Shown: positions 9,589 through 17,359 of the stretch, piece after piece
Position numbering within the stretch: the stretch's first letter is position 1
How the letters are laid out: each line of letters begins with the position of its first letter
Virus record (IMG/VR): IMGVR_UViG_3300020477_000032
Location: 1-54,509 of that record
Source of the DNA: a virus
Reading direction: 5' to 3' (one strand)
DNA length: 54,509 bases
Program-made: the position numbers and the translations under genes
Notes under the pieces: generated by a model
Told to the model about the DNA's origin: nothing
The model's input: the letters and a program-made list of their open reading frames with translations, nothing else
Database searches by the model: none

Positions 9589-9954
9589 ATGTCTGAACAA
9601 TTAGCATTAGATCAAAATGAATTGACAGAGGCACAAACTCACATCAATCTGATTCAAAAGGCATATCGCAAACTTGAATCAGCACAATACGCAGCTCGGG
9701 AATTAGAAAACGATTTTCGTGATCTAATCAATACCCATATCCAATCAAAAGGGGGTGATCCTAATCTGCAATACACCCTAAACACCGATACGGGAAGTTT
9801 AGAAGTCGTAACTGAACAACAGGTTCAGCAACAAGAAGGAAATCAAAGTAATGGATCAGCACCAAACTCGGAGGAAGTTGATCCGACAGGAAATTTTAAA
9901 TTTGGAGATGAATCAACAGGAGCATTCAAAGACGGAGACGCAGACGAGGTGTAA
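9589..9954 (+). CDS. small coiled-coil protein, probably structural
   Basis: A 121-residue protein behind a late promoter and a strong GAAGGAG ribosome binding site. Residues 1-52 are charged and strongly helical (coiled-coil character: ELTEAQTHINLIQKAYRKLE, AARELENDFRDLI). The C-terminal half is Gln, Ser and Gly rich and disordered, ending in two short repeats of the form (GNF/GAF)K(F/D)GD. It heads the transcription unit of the 715-residue repeat protein and the neck genes. It may be a fibre-linking or assembly protein. The family is not recognised. Confidence 0.7.
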   Translation: MSEQLALDQNELTEAQTHINLIQKAYRKLESAQYAARELENDFRDLINTHIQSKGGDPNLQYTLNTDTGSLEVVTEQQVQQQEGNQSNGSAPNSEEVDPTGNFKFGDESTGAFKDGDADEV

Positions 9955-9964
9955 AAAATAAAAT

Positions 9965-12112
9965 ATGCCAACTAAAATACCACTCAGGGCAACGTATGAT
10001 GCATCTGGCAACGTTGCAACTGGTTTATCTGAATATCAAACCAATGAGTTCATTTCTACCACTTTTGGTGGAACTGGTGCGAATACCTATGCTCAGGGTG
10101 AGATTTTAGTTGGTAATGCTTCTGGTTCATTAACGAAAAGTACCATACAAGGTACTGCTGGTCAAATAACCGTAACAACGGGTGGAAACACAGTTACTAT
10201 TGGTTTGGATAGTTCATTAGGATTTAATACTGCAACCAAAAATATATTAGGAACAGTTAAAGTTCCAGATAGATTAGCAGTTACAGAATTTTGCTCTAAT
10301 ATATCAGGTGGAACTGGTTATTCTGATGCAAATAATGTTCTTACAAGAGGTGGTGCAGTTGGTTCTTCTGGATTGACGGTTAATATTTCTACTGATAATT
10401 CTGGTGGGGTTTGCTCTGCTACAGTTGTAACTTCAGGTACTAGATATGCTGTTGATGATGTCATAACAATTACAAGAGCAGTATCCAATTTAGAAACTTC
10501 AACACCTACTCCTTCTGGAGCATGGAAAACTTCGACAACATATAGTAATGTATCCTCAACAGCAGAAGTTTGCACTGGAATTGAAACTGTTTCGGATTTA
10601 ACCCCAACACCGTCTGGTGTATGGCAATGCGAACAAACATATAATAATGTTGCACCATCTCAAAATTCTGGAAGTGGAAACGGTGCATTATTTACAATTT
10701 CTACTGGTGTTGATGGGAATCCACTTTTTGTATTGTCTAATGCTGGTAATGGTTATACGATAGGTGATACATTACAATTTACCGATCCTGGCGACACTAG
10801 CAATACAGCATCATTCAAAATATGTACATTACTAACTGCTAGTGGTGTAAGTGCTGGTGCTGGTGCAACCTTTGACATAACCACTGATAGTTCAGGAGAT
10901 CCTACTCTTTCTGTCAATTCGGGTGGACAAAGTTATATCAAAACGGATCAAATTGTTGTAACAGAACCAACAGGTTCTCTTATTAATTTAAGTGATACAA
11001 CACCTACTGAAGCAGAAGGTACTTTATCTTGTTATTGGCAACCTAATCAAAATACCGTTGTTTTAACGCAATGTGCTACCTCTGGTTCTGGTACTGGGGC
11101 ATCATTTAATGTTACTACTGATAATAATGGAAATCCAACTTTTGTATTGAATAATATCGGTCAAGATTATAAAATTGGTGAAACTATTACAATCGTTGAT
11201 GGTGGTACAACATCAGAAACTGCAACATTAACAGTTTCGTGTGCTAATGATAGTTATATCTCTAACGTATGGCAGTCAAGTGTAACACATTCTTCAATTG
11301 CACCTTCTTCGACTTCGGGTTCAGGTACAGGTTCGACTTTTAGTGCAACAACAGATACAAATGGTTTTCCTACATTTGCTATTGTTGGTGGTGGTTCTGA
11401 TTATGTAGTAGGAGATACGGTTACTATAACAGAACCAACAGGTGTATTAACAGTTTTTAGTACTTTGCCAGAACCATCAGATGCATGGGAACCAAATCAA
11501 TCACATACAGGTGTTTCACAACACTATACTGCTGGTAATGGAACTGGTATCTCTGTTAATATTACAACAGACGGAGACGGGAATCCATCTTTTACATTGG
11601 TTGATGGTGGTGCTGGTTATGCAATGAACGATCAAATAAGATTTACCGATCCACATTCAAATACAACTAGTTGTGCAACTTTAGTGGTTACTAGTATTAT
11701 TGTTCAAGCAACTGCTATATTAACTGTAAAGACTATTAATAGTGGGGCAATAACTGCAATATCTAATACAATTCCAATTAAACGATCTACTGCAATTGTT
11801 AGTAGTTCCAACCAAGATGCAACAGCAAATGTTAAAACTATTTCAAATGGTGGGTTGGCAGTTGATTCACAGGGAAATTTGAGTATTGCCAAATTGGTAG
11901 GTATGTCTGATGGAGCAATTTTTAATAATAATAACACTTATTTAGAAGTAATTACTCGATTGGATATAGACGAAGGTGGTCGTGTTACGAATATAGATAA
12001 AAAGGAAATGCAGTTTAAAGATGGTGTGCAATTAAAGCAAAACGATAATGGAACTATGCAAGTTCAATCAGATGGGTTAGCAGTAGCAATGTCTATTGTC
12101 TTTGGGGGATAG
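9965..12112 (+). CDS. repeat-rich structural/fibre protein
   Basis: A 715-residue late protein. The first about 50 residues (IPLRATYDASGNVATG, then FGGTGANTYAQGEILVG) resemble the N-terminus of the 132-residue protein encoded at 12705, which suggests a shared attachment domain. Residues about 115-585 hold six units built on the pattern G-x-G-x-x-F-x-[IVA]-[ST]-T-D-x-x-G-x-P-x-F, then G-x-x-Y-x-x-[GN]-[DE]-x-[IL]. Several units are preceded by a linker ending in W plus about 6 residues and S/N-x-V/I. The same unit type is inserted twice in the tail sheath gene. The last 100 residues lack repeats (KEMQFKDGVQLKQNDNGTMQ). It is likely a virion fibre or decoration protein. No enzymatic motif is seen. 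Confidence 0.75.
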   Translation: MPTKIPLRATYDASGNVATGLSEYQTNEFISTTFGGTGANTYAQGEILVGNASGSLTKSTIQGTAGQITVTTGGNTVTIGLDSSLGFNTATKNILGTVKVPDRLAVTEFCSNISGGTGYSDANNVLTRGGAVGSSGLTVNISTDNSGGVCSATVVTSGTRYAVDDVITITRAVSNLETSTPTPSGAWKTSTTYSNVSSTAEVCTGIETVSDLTPTPSGVWQCEQTYNNVAPSQNSGSGNGALFTISTGVDGNPLFVLSNAGNGYTIGDTLQFTDPGDTSNTASFKICTLLTASGVSAGAGATFDITTDSSGDPTLSVNSGGQSYIKTDQIVVTEPTGSLINLSDTTPTEAEGTLSCYWQPNQNTVVLTQCATSGSGTGASFNVTTDNNGNPTFVLNNIGQDYKIGETITIVDGGTTSETATLTVSCANDSYISNVWQSSVTHSSIAPSSTSGSGTGSTFSATTDTNGFPTFAIVGGGSDYVVGDTVTITEPTGVLTVFSTLPEPSDAWEPNQSHTGVSQHYTAGNGTGISVNITTDGDGNPSFTLVDGGAGYAMNDQIRFTDPHSNTTSCATLVVTSIIVQATAILTVKTINSGAITAISNTIPIKRSTAIVSSSNQDATANVKTISNGGLAVDSQGNLSIAKLVGMSDGAIFNNNNTYLEVITRLDIDEGGRVTNIDKKEMQFKDGVQLKQNDNGTMQVQSDGLAVAMSIVFGG

Positions 12113-12114
12113 TA

Positions 12115-12480
12115 ATGGCAACCGATTTTCAAACTAAAACAATTAAAGATGCACCTACTGATATTACCAATGCAAATGCAGTTCTAACAGGTGTTTATAC
12201 TTCTGGTGAAGCAACAGTTCATGCAATTTATATTTCTAATAAAAACAATGCTAGTAGAACTGTTAATTTAGGGTTATATGATGGTGCTGGAACAGGAGAG
12301 TCTAACAGACAAGCATATATATTATACAATACGGAAGTTCCACCAGCATCAACTTTAGTTTTAGAAAAACCTATAAATTTGAATACTAGCACAACGACAT
12401 CAGAACAAAGACAGTTGAGAATTAGTGCTAGTGCTGGATCGTCAATAGATGTTATGGCATCAGTATTAGTAATTACATAG
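12115..12480 (+). CDS. small beta-rich structural protein, unknown
   Basis: A 121-residue protein two bases after the preceding stop. It is predicted to be beta-sandwich-like: alternating hydrophobic strands (ATVHAIYISNKN, RTVNLGLYDG, DVMASVLVIT) and no membrane segment. Small proteins of this look (ATVHAIYISN followed by a Gly/Asp turn) occur in T4-like marine phages as virion components, but I cannot name the family. It lies in the late structural operon just before the neck genes. Confidence 0.65.
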   Translation: MATDFQTKTIKDAPTDITNANAVLTGVYTSGEATVHAIYISNKNNASRTVNLGLYDGAGTGESNRQAYILYNTEVPPASTLVLEKPINLNTSTTTSEQRQLRISASAGSSIDVMASVLVIT

Positions 12481-12487
12481 GTGTGTT

Positions 12488-12694
12488 ATGCTAAAATATA
12501 TAGGAATAGACGCATCAAGAATAAAGGCAAAGTATAAAGAATTTATTGATTTGACTATTTTTAAAGAAACAGATCATAGCAAAAAAGTAGTGCTGTCAAC
12601 AGCACATGATGGAACAGATTTAGAATTACAGATAACAGATGGTTCTACTGGAGATGTAGTAATAGATTGCGGATCATTGCCATCAGTATCATAA
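12488..12694 (+). CDS. small hypothetical protein
   Basis: A 68-residue protein with GGTGTG just upstream of its ATG and a gap of only 7 bases to the preceding gene. The sequence is mixed alpha/beta (FIDLTIFKETDHSKKVVLST, ELQITDGSTGDVVIDCG). No domain is recognised. It is kept because spacing, frame and ribosome binding site fit the operon and there is no competing frame. Confidence 0.55.
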   Translation: MLKYIGIDASRIKAKYKEFIDLTIFKETDHSKKVVLSTAHDGTDLELQITDGSTGDVVIDCGSLPSVS

Positions 12695-12704
12695 GGAGAG
12701 GGTC

Positions 12705-13103
12705 ATGGCAAATCAAATACCATTAAAAGCACTTTTTGATGAAAATGGAAATGTAACTAGTTTGGGGCAATTTACACCAACTGATACCGTTTCGGTTGCT
12801 GATGGTGGAACAGGTGAAACATCTTTTACGATAGGAAATATTATTATTGGAAATGGTACTAATGGTTTTCAATCAATATCGAGAGGTTCGTTGATTGCTG
12901 GAGATGCATCTGTTACGGTTACGGGTGGAGCAAATTCAGTTGTTGGTGGTAATGTTACTATACAATTTAATACTGGAAATATAGATATTTCTCAGACTTC
13001 TGGTTTTTTACCAGCAAATAGGGTTACAGCAAATTTGAGTGATCAATGGATCGAATCTAAAATTCCATCGTTAGATGGAAATAAAAGTACAGGAAATTTT
13101 TAG
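12705..13103 (+). CDS. small structural protein with N-terminus shared with the 715-residue protein
   Basis: A 132-residue late protein with AAGGAGAG before the ATG. Residues 1-60 (IPLKALFDENGNVTSLGQ, then DGGTGETSFTIGNIIIGNG) align by eye with residues 1-57 of the protein encoded at 9965, including the Gly-Gly-Thr-Gly and I-x-x-G-N-x motifs. It then diverges into a short beta domain and a charged tail. It is probably a short paralogue that docks at an equivalent site in the virion. The function is not known. Confidence 0.68.
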   Translation: MANQIPLKALFDENGNVTSLGQFTPTDTVSVADGGTGETSFTIGNIIIGNGTNGFQSISRGSLIAGDASVTVTGGANSVVGGNVTIQFNTGNIDISQTSGFLPANRVTANLSDQWIESKIPSLDGNKSTGNF

Positions 13104-13112
13104 GAGATTCTA

Positions 13113-13853
13113 ATGGCAGTTCCAAATTCCAGAGCAACATTAAAAACATATTGTAAACGAAGATTAGGTTCTGGTATGGTGGATATTAACATCACTTCAG
13201 ATCAAGAAGACGATGTTATAGATGACGCATTGCAATTTTATCAGGATTATCATTATGATGCAATCGTAAGAAGTTTTCTCAAGCATCAAGTTACTTCATC
13301 AGATAAGACGAATAAATATATTTCAATTGGAACTAGTGTAACTGGTGTTATTAATGTCTATCCGATTAGTTCTGATTCTACGGTCAATATGTTCGATCTC
13401 AAATATCAAATGAGACTCAACGATTTGCACGATTTTTCTGACGTTCAGATGATGCACTATTCGATGGTTAGTCAAAATTTAGAATTGATTGACCAAATGT
13501 TGGTAGGAAAACATCCTTTCGATTTTTCCAGACACCAAGATCGTTTGCATATTCACATGGATTGGACAAATGATATTGCAACAGATGAATATTTACTTAT
13601 CGAAGCATATGAAATTTTGAGTCCAGAAACATATACATCAGTTTATAACGACAGGTTCCTAAAGCAATACGCAACGGCATTGATGAAAAGACAATGGGGT
13701 CAAAATTTAAGCAAATTTGAAGGTTTGCAACTTCCCGGCGGTGTAACCTATAGTGGTAGTACCCTGATGCAAGAAGCAACTACAGAAATAGAAACACTTG
13801 AAACACAAATGCAAATGAGATACGAAGAAATGCCACAATTTTTAGTGGGGTAA
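13113..13853 (+). CDS. gp13: neck protein gp13
   Basis: The 246-residue product corresponds to T4 gp13, which with gp14 forms the neck that closes the filled head and joins it to the tail. Recognisable stretches shared with marine T4-like gp13 are the N-terminal helix (RATLKTYCKRRLG), DDALQFYQDYHYDAI (about 38-52), the strand MFDLKYQMRLNDL, and LKQYATALMKRQWGQNL followed by FEGLQLPGG near the C-terminus. It starts after TAGGAG and is followed three bases later by gp14. It is shorter than T4 gp13 (309 residues), as in other marine relatives. Confidence 0.9.
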   Translation: MAVPNSRATLKTYCKRRLGSGMVDINITSDQEDDVIDDALQFYQDYHYDAIVRSFLKHQVTSSDKTNKYISIGTSVTGVINVYPISSDSTVNMFDLKYQMRLNDLHDFSDVQMMHYSMVSQNLELIDQMLVGKHPFDFSRHQDRLHIHMDWTNDIATDEYLLIEAYEILSPETYTSVYNDRFLKQYATALMKRQWGQNLSKFEGLQLPGGVTYSGSTLMQEATTEIETLETQMQMRYEEMPQFLVG

Positions 13854-13856
13854 GAA

Positions 13857-14480
13857 ATGACAGTCAGAACGGGTTTTACACATCATTCGTCTACAACTGA
13901 ACAAAGCATGGTTCAGAATCTAGTAACTGAAGCAATACAAATTGCTGGATTTGATATTAATTATTTGCCTAGAACTAGCAACAATATTGATACATTGTTT
14001 GATGATGCAGAAAAAAATTCATTTACGACTTCGTATACCATAGAAATGTATTTTGGACAAGATACCATTAATGGTATGGGTGGTACAGGAGATATTGCTG
14101 GTAGATTTGGGTTAGAAATACAAGATACCTGTCAATTAGTTTGTTCAGTTCAAAGATTTACCGATGTTGTAACCGCAGGGGATGCGACTATAACTAAACC
14201 CAGAGAAGGTGATTTAATATATCTTCCTTTATCGAGTCAGTTGTATGAGATTACTTTTACGGAAGACATGGTTCCATTTTTTCAATTAGGAAAAAATTAT
14301 GTCTGGCAGATGGAATGTTCATTATTCCGTTATGCACAAGATACAATGGATACTGGTATTACAGCAGTTGATGCTATTGCCACAGAAACAGACAACTTTA
14401 CACAAAGCACAGATATTGAATCTGATGCTGATGGTGGTATTGTTGATTTTACAGAATCTAATCCATTTGGTGTATTCTAA
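13857..14480 (+). CDS. gp14: neck protein gp14
   Basis: The 207-residue product is the partner neck protein of gp13. Evidence is position (always after gp13 in these phages), size, and the conserved stretch with PREGDLIYLPL (about 119-129), LYEITFTEDMVPFFQLGKNY (about 133-152) and WQMECSLFRY. The C-terminal 45 residues are acidic and Thr/Asp rich. Its TAA stop overlaps the ATG of gp15 by one base, which implies translational coupling. Confidence 0.88.
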   Translation: MTVRTGFTHHSSTTEQSMVQNLVTEAIQIAGFDINYLPRTSNNIDTLFDDAEKNSFTTSYTIEMYFGQDTINGMGGTGDIAGRFGLEIQDTCQLVCSVQRFTDVVTAGDATITKPREGDLIYLPLSSQLYEITFTEDMVPFFQLGKNYVWQMECSLFRYAQDTMDTGITAVDAIATETDNFTQSTDIESDADGGIVDFTESNPFGVF

Positions 14481-15235
14481 TGCTTGGAACAACATTTTAT
14501 AACGAATCTATTAGAAAAGCACTTGTTGCTTTTGGTACGTTGTTTAACAATATTACTATTCAACGTGTGGATTCTAGCAACAATACACAGAATATTCTTG
14601 TACCATTAGCATATGCTCCTAGAGCAAGGTTTAGACAGTTGGCACAAGCGGCAACAGGTGTAGAAACCCAATTTGAACTGCCAAGAATGAGTTTTGAATG
14701 GACATCTCTGACATACGATTCAACTAGAAAATTAAATACCATGCAAAAAATAGGAACTGCTGTTAGTGGTGATACCTCACAAGTAAACTATAGATGGCAA
14801 AGAGTTCCTTATAATTTGGATATTACATTGTCAATTGCTTGCGATCAGACAGAAGATGGATTAAAAGTTGTAGAGCAAATTTTGCCTTATTTTACACCAG
14901 AATTAACTGTTGCTATTAATGATGTTGTTAAACATGACATGCCAGTTATTTTATCGGATGTTTCACAAGAGGATCAATGGGAAGGTGGATTAACTGGTGA
15001 AAGACGATTAATTATTTGGACATTAAATTTCCAGTTAAAAACTTATTTATACGGCCCAAGTGCGACATCTAAAGTTGTTACAGAAGCAATTGCACAGATG
15101 TATAGTAATGTATTTAACGATTTTGATACTATTGGTCATACATCAGGAGATCATTCTGAGACATTAGACGCAGATGGAAAGGCAGTTAGTCGAATTATAA
15201 GAACTAATACGACAAATGTCAAAACGGATAGATAA
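14480..15235 (+). CDS. gp15: tail sheath stabiliser / tail completion protein gp15
   Basis: The 251-residue protein matches T4 gp15, the hexameric cap that terminates the contractile sheath and contacts the neck. Typical segments are the N-terminus MLGTTFYNESIRKALVAFG, VPLAYAPRARFRQL (about 41-54), LPRMSFEWTSLTYD (about 68-81) and YRWQRVPYNLDITLSIACDQ, followed by QILPYFTPELTVAIND. Its ATG overlaps the gp14 stop. It is similar in length to T4 gp15 (272). Confidence 0.9.
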   Translation: MLGTTFYNESIRKALVAFGTLFNNITIQRVDSSNNTQNILVPLAYAPRARFRQLAQAATGVETQFELPRMSFEWTSLTYDSTRKLNTMQKIGTAVSGDTSQVNYRWQRVPYNLDITLSIACDQTEDGLKVVEQILPYFTPELTVAINDVVKHDMPVILSDVSQEDQWEGGLTGERRLIIWTLNFQLKTYLYGPSATSKVVTEAIAQMYSNVFNDFDTIGHTSGDHSETLDADGKAVSRIIRTNTTNVKTDR

Positions 15236-15237
15236 TT

Positions 15238-15672
15238 ATGAATCACAAAGTGGATTATATTCTTAACGATATTTTTGATATGGAAGAACCAGAAACCAAA
15301 GAAGTGGAAGAAAATTTACAGGTGGTAGAATCCAATCCAGAAAATCGAACAATTGACGTTGAAGAAGATTACATAAAAAGTCGGGAACATTACTATAAAT
15401 TATTTAATCAAGGTGTTGATGCAATGGAATATGCTCTGGAATTAGCAAAGCAATCAGATAATCCAAGAGCATTTGAGGTATATGGGCAACTGTTAAAGAA
15501 TACATCCGAAGTCAATGATCGTTTGATTGATTTACAAAAGAAAATGGAAGAACTGAAAGCAATAGAAAAAAAAGGAAATCCGACAAAGGTTACAAATGCT
15601 TTGTTCGTGGGTTCCACATCTGAATTACAGAAATTAATCAAGAATAAAAAGAAAGAAGATGCAGTCGATTAA
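15238..15672 (+). CDS. gp16: small terminase subunit gp16
   Basis: The 144-residue protein lies directly before the large terminase and overlaps it by 14 bases, the usual place of gp16. It is acidic at the N-terminus with a central pair of long helices (REHYYKLFNQGVDAMEYALE; PRAFEVYGQLLKNTSEVNDR; IDLQKKMEELKAIEKKG) typical of the oligomerising coiled coil of gp16. The C-terminus, NALFVGSTSELQKLIKNKKK, is conserved in this family. It recognises or regulates packaging of the DNA concatemer and stimulates gp17 ATPase. Confidence 0.9.
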   Translation: MNHKVDYILNDIFDMEEPETKEVEENLQVVESNPENRTIDVEEDYIKSREHYYKLFNQGVDAMEYALELAKQSDNPRAFEVYGQLLKNTSEVNDRLIDLQKKMEELKAIEKKGNPTKVTNALFVGSTSELQKLIKNKKKEDAVD

Positions 15673-17269
15673 TTATCTAGGAAATCCTTTACTAAAGAAG
15701 GCAAATGTACCGATAGATTTTACACCAGAACAGGTGGAAGAATATATCAAATGTGCCGATGATCCGATTTATTTCATCAAAACATACATGAAAATTGTAA
15801 CGGTGGATGACGGTTTGATTGGATTTGATATGTGGGATTTTCAAGAGGATATGGTTCAGCAATTTCATGATAACAGATTTGTTATTTGTAAAATGCCCCG
15901 ACAGACGGGAAAATCGACTACCATTATTTCATATTTGCTTCATTATGTACTTTTTAATCAAGATGTTAGGATAGGAATTCTAGCAAACAAGGGAAGCACA
16001 GCAAGAGAGTTACTAGGACGATGGCAATTAGCATATGAAAATTTGCCAATTTGGATGCAACAAGGTGTAGTTGAATGGAACAAAGGTAATATCGAACTAG
16101 AAAATGGTTCTAAAATTCTCGCATCATCTACATCGTCAAGTGCAATCAGGGGTGGAACATTCAATATTATATTTTTAGATGAATTTGCCTTTGTACCAGA
16201 ACATATTGCTGAAGATTTTTTCAGATCAGTTTATCCTACAATTTCATCTGGTAATACAACTAAAGTATTGATAGTTTCAACACCTAATGGTATGAATCAG
16301 TTTTATAAAATGTGGACTGATTCAGTAGAAGGACGTAGTGATTATGTACCGATTGACGTACATTGGTCAGCAGTTCCTGGCCGGGATAGTAAATGGAAAG
16401 AACAAACCATACGAAACACCTCAGAAGATCAATTCAGGATAGAATTTGAAACTGAGTTTATAGGTTCAACCAATACACTAATTTCACCTAGCAAATTGAC
16501 AACATTGGCATTCAGAGAACCGATTGCTAGAGGTGATAGTCTGGATATTTACGAAACGGCAAAGAAAGGACATATTTACATGATGTCTTGTGATGTTGCT
16601 AGAGGTGCTGGTAAGGATTATTCAGCATTTTCGGTGATTGATATTACAGATACACCTTATAAATTGGTAGCAAAATATCGTGATAATCACATTTCACCTT
16701 TATTATATCCCAATGTTATAGAAAAGGTAGCAAGGGATTATAATGAAGCATATGTATTAGTAGAAGTAAATGATATTGGTGGTCAAGTTGCTGACACACT
16801 TTATCAGGATTTAGAATATGAAAATCTTTTATCATCTACTGTTAAGGGTCGTGCTGGACAAGTGCTGAGTGCTGGTTTTGGTCGTGGTTCAGAAATGGGA
16901 ATCAAAACAACCGCACAGGTCAAAAGAATAGGTTGTCGAGTACTAAAAACTTTGATAGAAGAAGATAAATTATTGATAGTTGATTTTCAGACTATTGCTG
17001 AATTGACTTGTTTTGCAGTCAAAGGAAAAAGTTATCAAGCAACAGAAGGTTCGCATGACGACTTAGTTATGACGTTGGTATTATTTTCTTGGGTAAGTAA
17101 TCAAAGATATTTTAAAGATTTGATGGATCAAGATTTAAGATTGAAATTGCATGAACAGAGAATTCGTGAAATAGAAGATGATGTAACTCCTTTTGGAATT
17201 ATCAATACTGGATTGGAGATTGAAACTTTTTTGGATTCAGATGGTCAGATGTGGGAAGTTGTCGAGTGA
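15659..17269 (+). CDS. gp17: large terminase (DNA packaging motor) gp17
   Basis: The 536-residue ATPase-nuclease drives DNA into the prohead and cuts the concatemer. The ATPase domain shows Walker A MPRQTGKST (79-87), Walker B NIIFLDEF (169-176) and the coupling motif STPNG (207-211). The nuclease domain has the RNase H-fold acidic residues at D312 (SCDVARGAGKD), E369 (VLVEVND) and D467/D468 (SHDDLVM), matching the D-E-D triad of T4 gp17. All catalytic positions appear intact. It overlaps gp16 by 14 bases and is followed by a late promoter that restarts transcription for the sheath gene. Confidence 0.97.
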   Translation: MQSINYLGNPLLKKANVPIDFTPEQVEEYIKCADDPIYFIKTYMKIVTVDDGLIGFDMWDFQEDMVQQFHDNRFVICKMPRQTGKSTTIISYLLHYVLFNQDVRIGILANKGSTARELLGRWQLAYENLPIWMQQGVVEWNKGNIELENGSKILASSTSSSAIRGGTFNIIFLDEFAFVPEHIAEDFFRSVYPTISSGNTTKVLIVSTPNGMNQFYKMWTDSVEGRSDYVPIDVHWSAVPGRDSKWKEQTIRNTSEDQFRIEFETEFIGSTNTLISPSKLTTLAFREPIARGDSLDIYETAKKGHIYMMSCDVARGAGKDYSAFSVIDITDTPYKLVAKYRDNHISPLLYPNVIEKVARDYNEAYVLVEVNDIGGQVADTLYQDLEYENLLSSTVKGRAGQVLSAGFGRGSEMGIKTTAQVKRIGCRVLKTLIEEDKLLIVDFQTIAELTCFAVKGKSYQATEGSHDDLVMTLVLFSWVSNQRYFKDLMDQDLRLKLHEQRIREIEDDVTPFGIINTGLEIETFLDSDGQMWEVVE

Positions 17270-17282
17270 AAAATGTGTTTTT

Positions 17283-17295
17283 TATAAATAACAAT
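17283..17295 (+). promoter_or_regulatory. late promoter for tail sheath
   Basis: TATAAATAACAAT lies 13 bases after the gp17 stop and 65 bases before the sheath ATG. It is identical over 13 bases to the promoters at 220 and 23290. Confidence 0.88.
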
Positions 17296-17359
17296 ACAAT
17301 CTTAATTGATATTTAAGAAAACGAAAAGTTTCAAAAACAATTGAACAAGGAGAAAGAAT

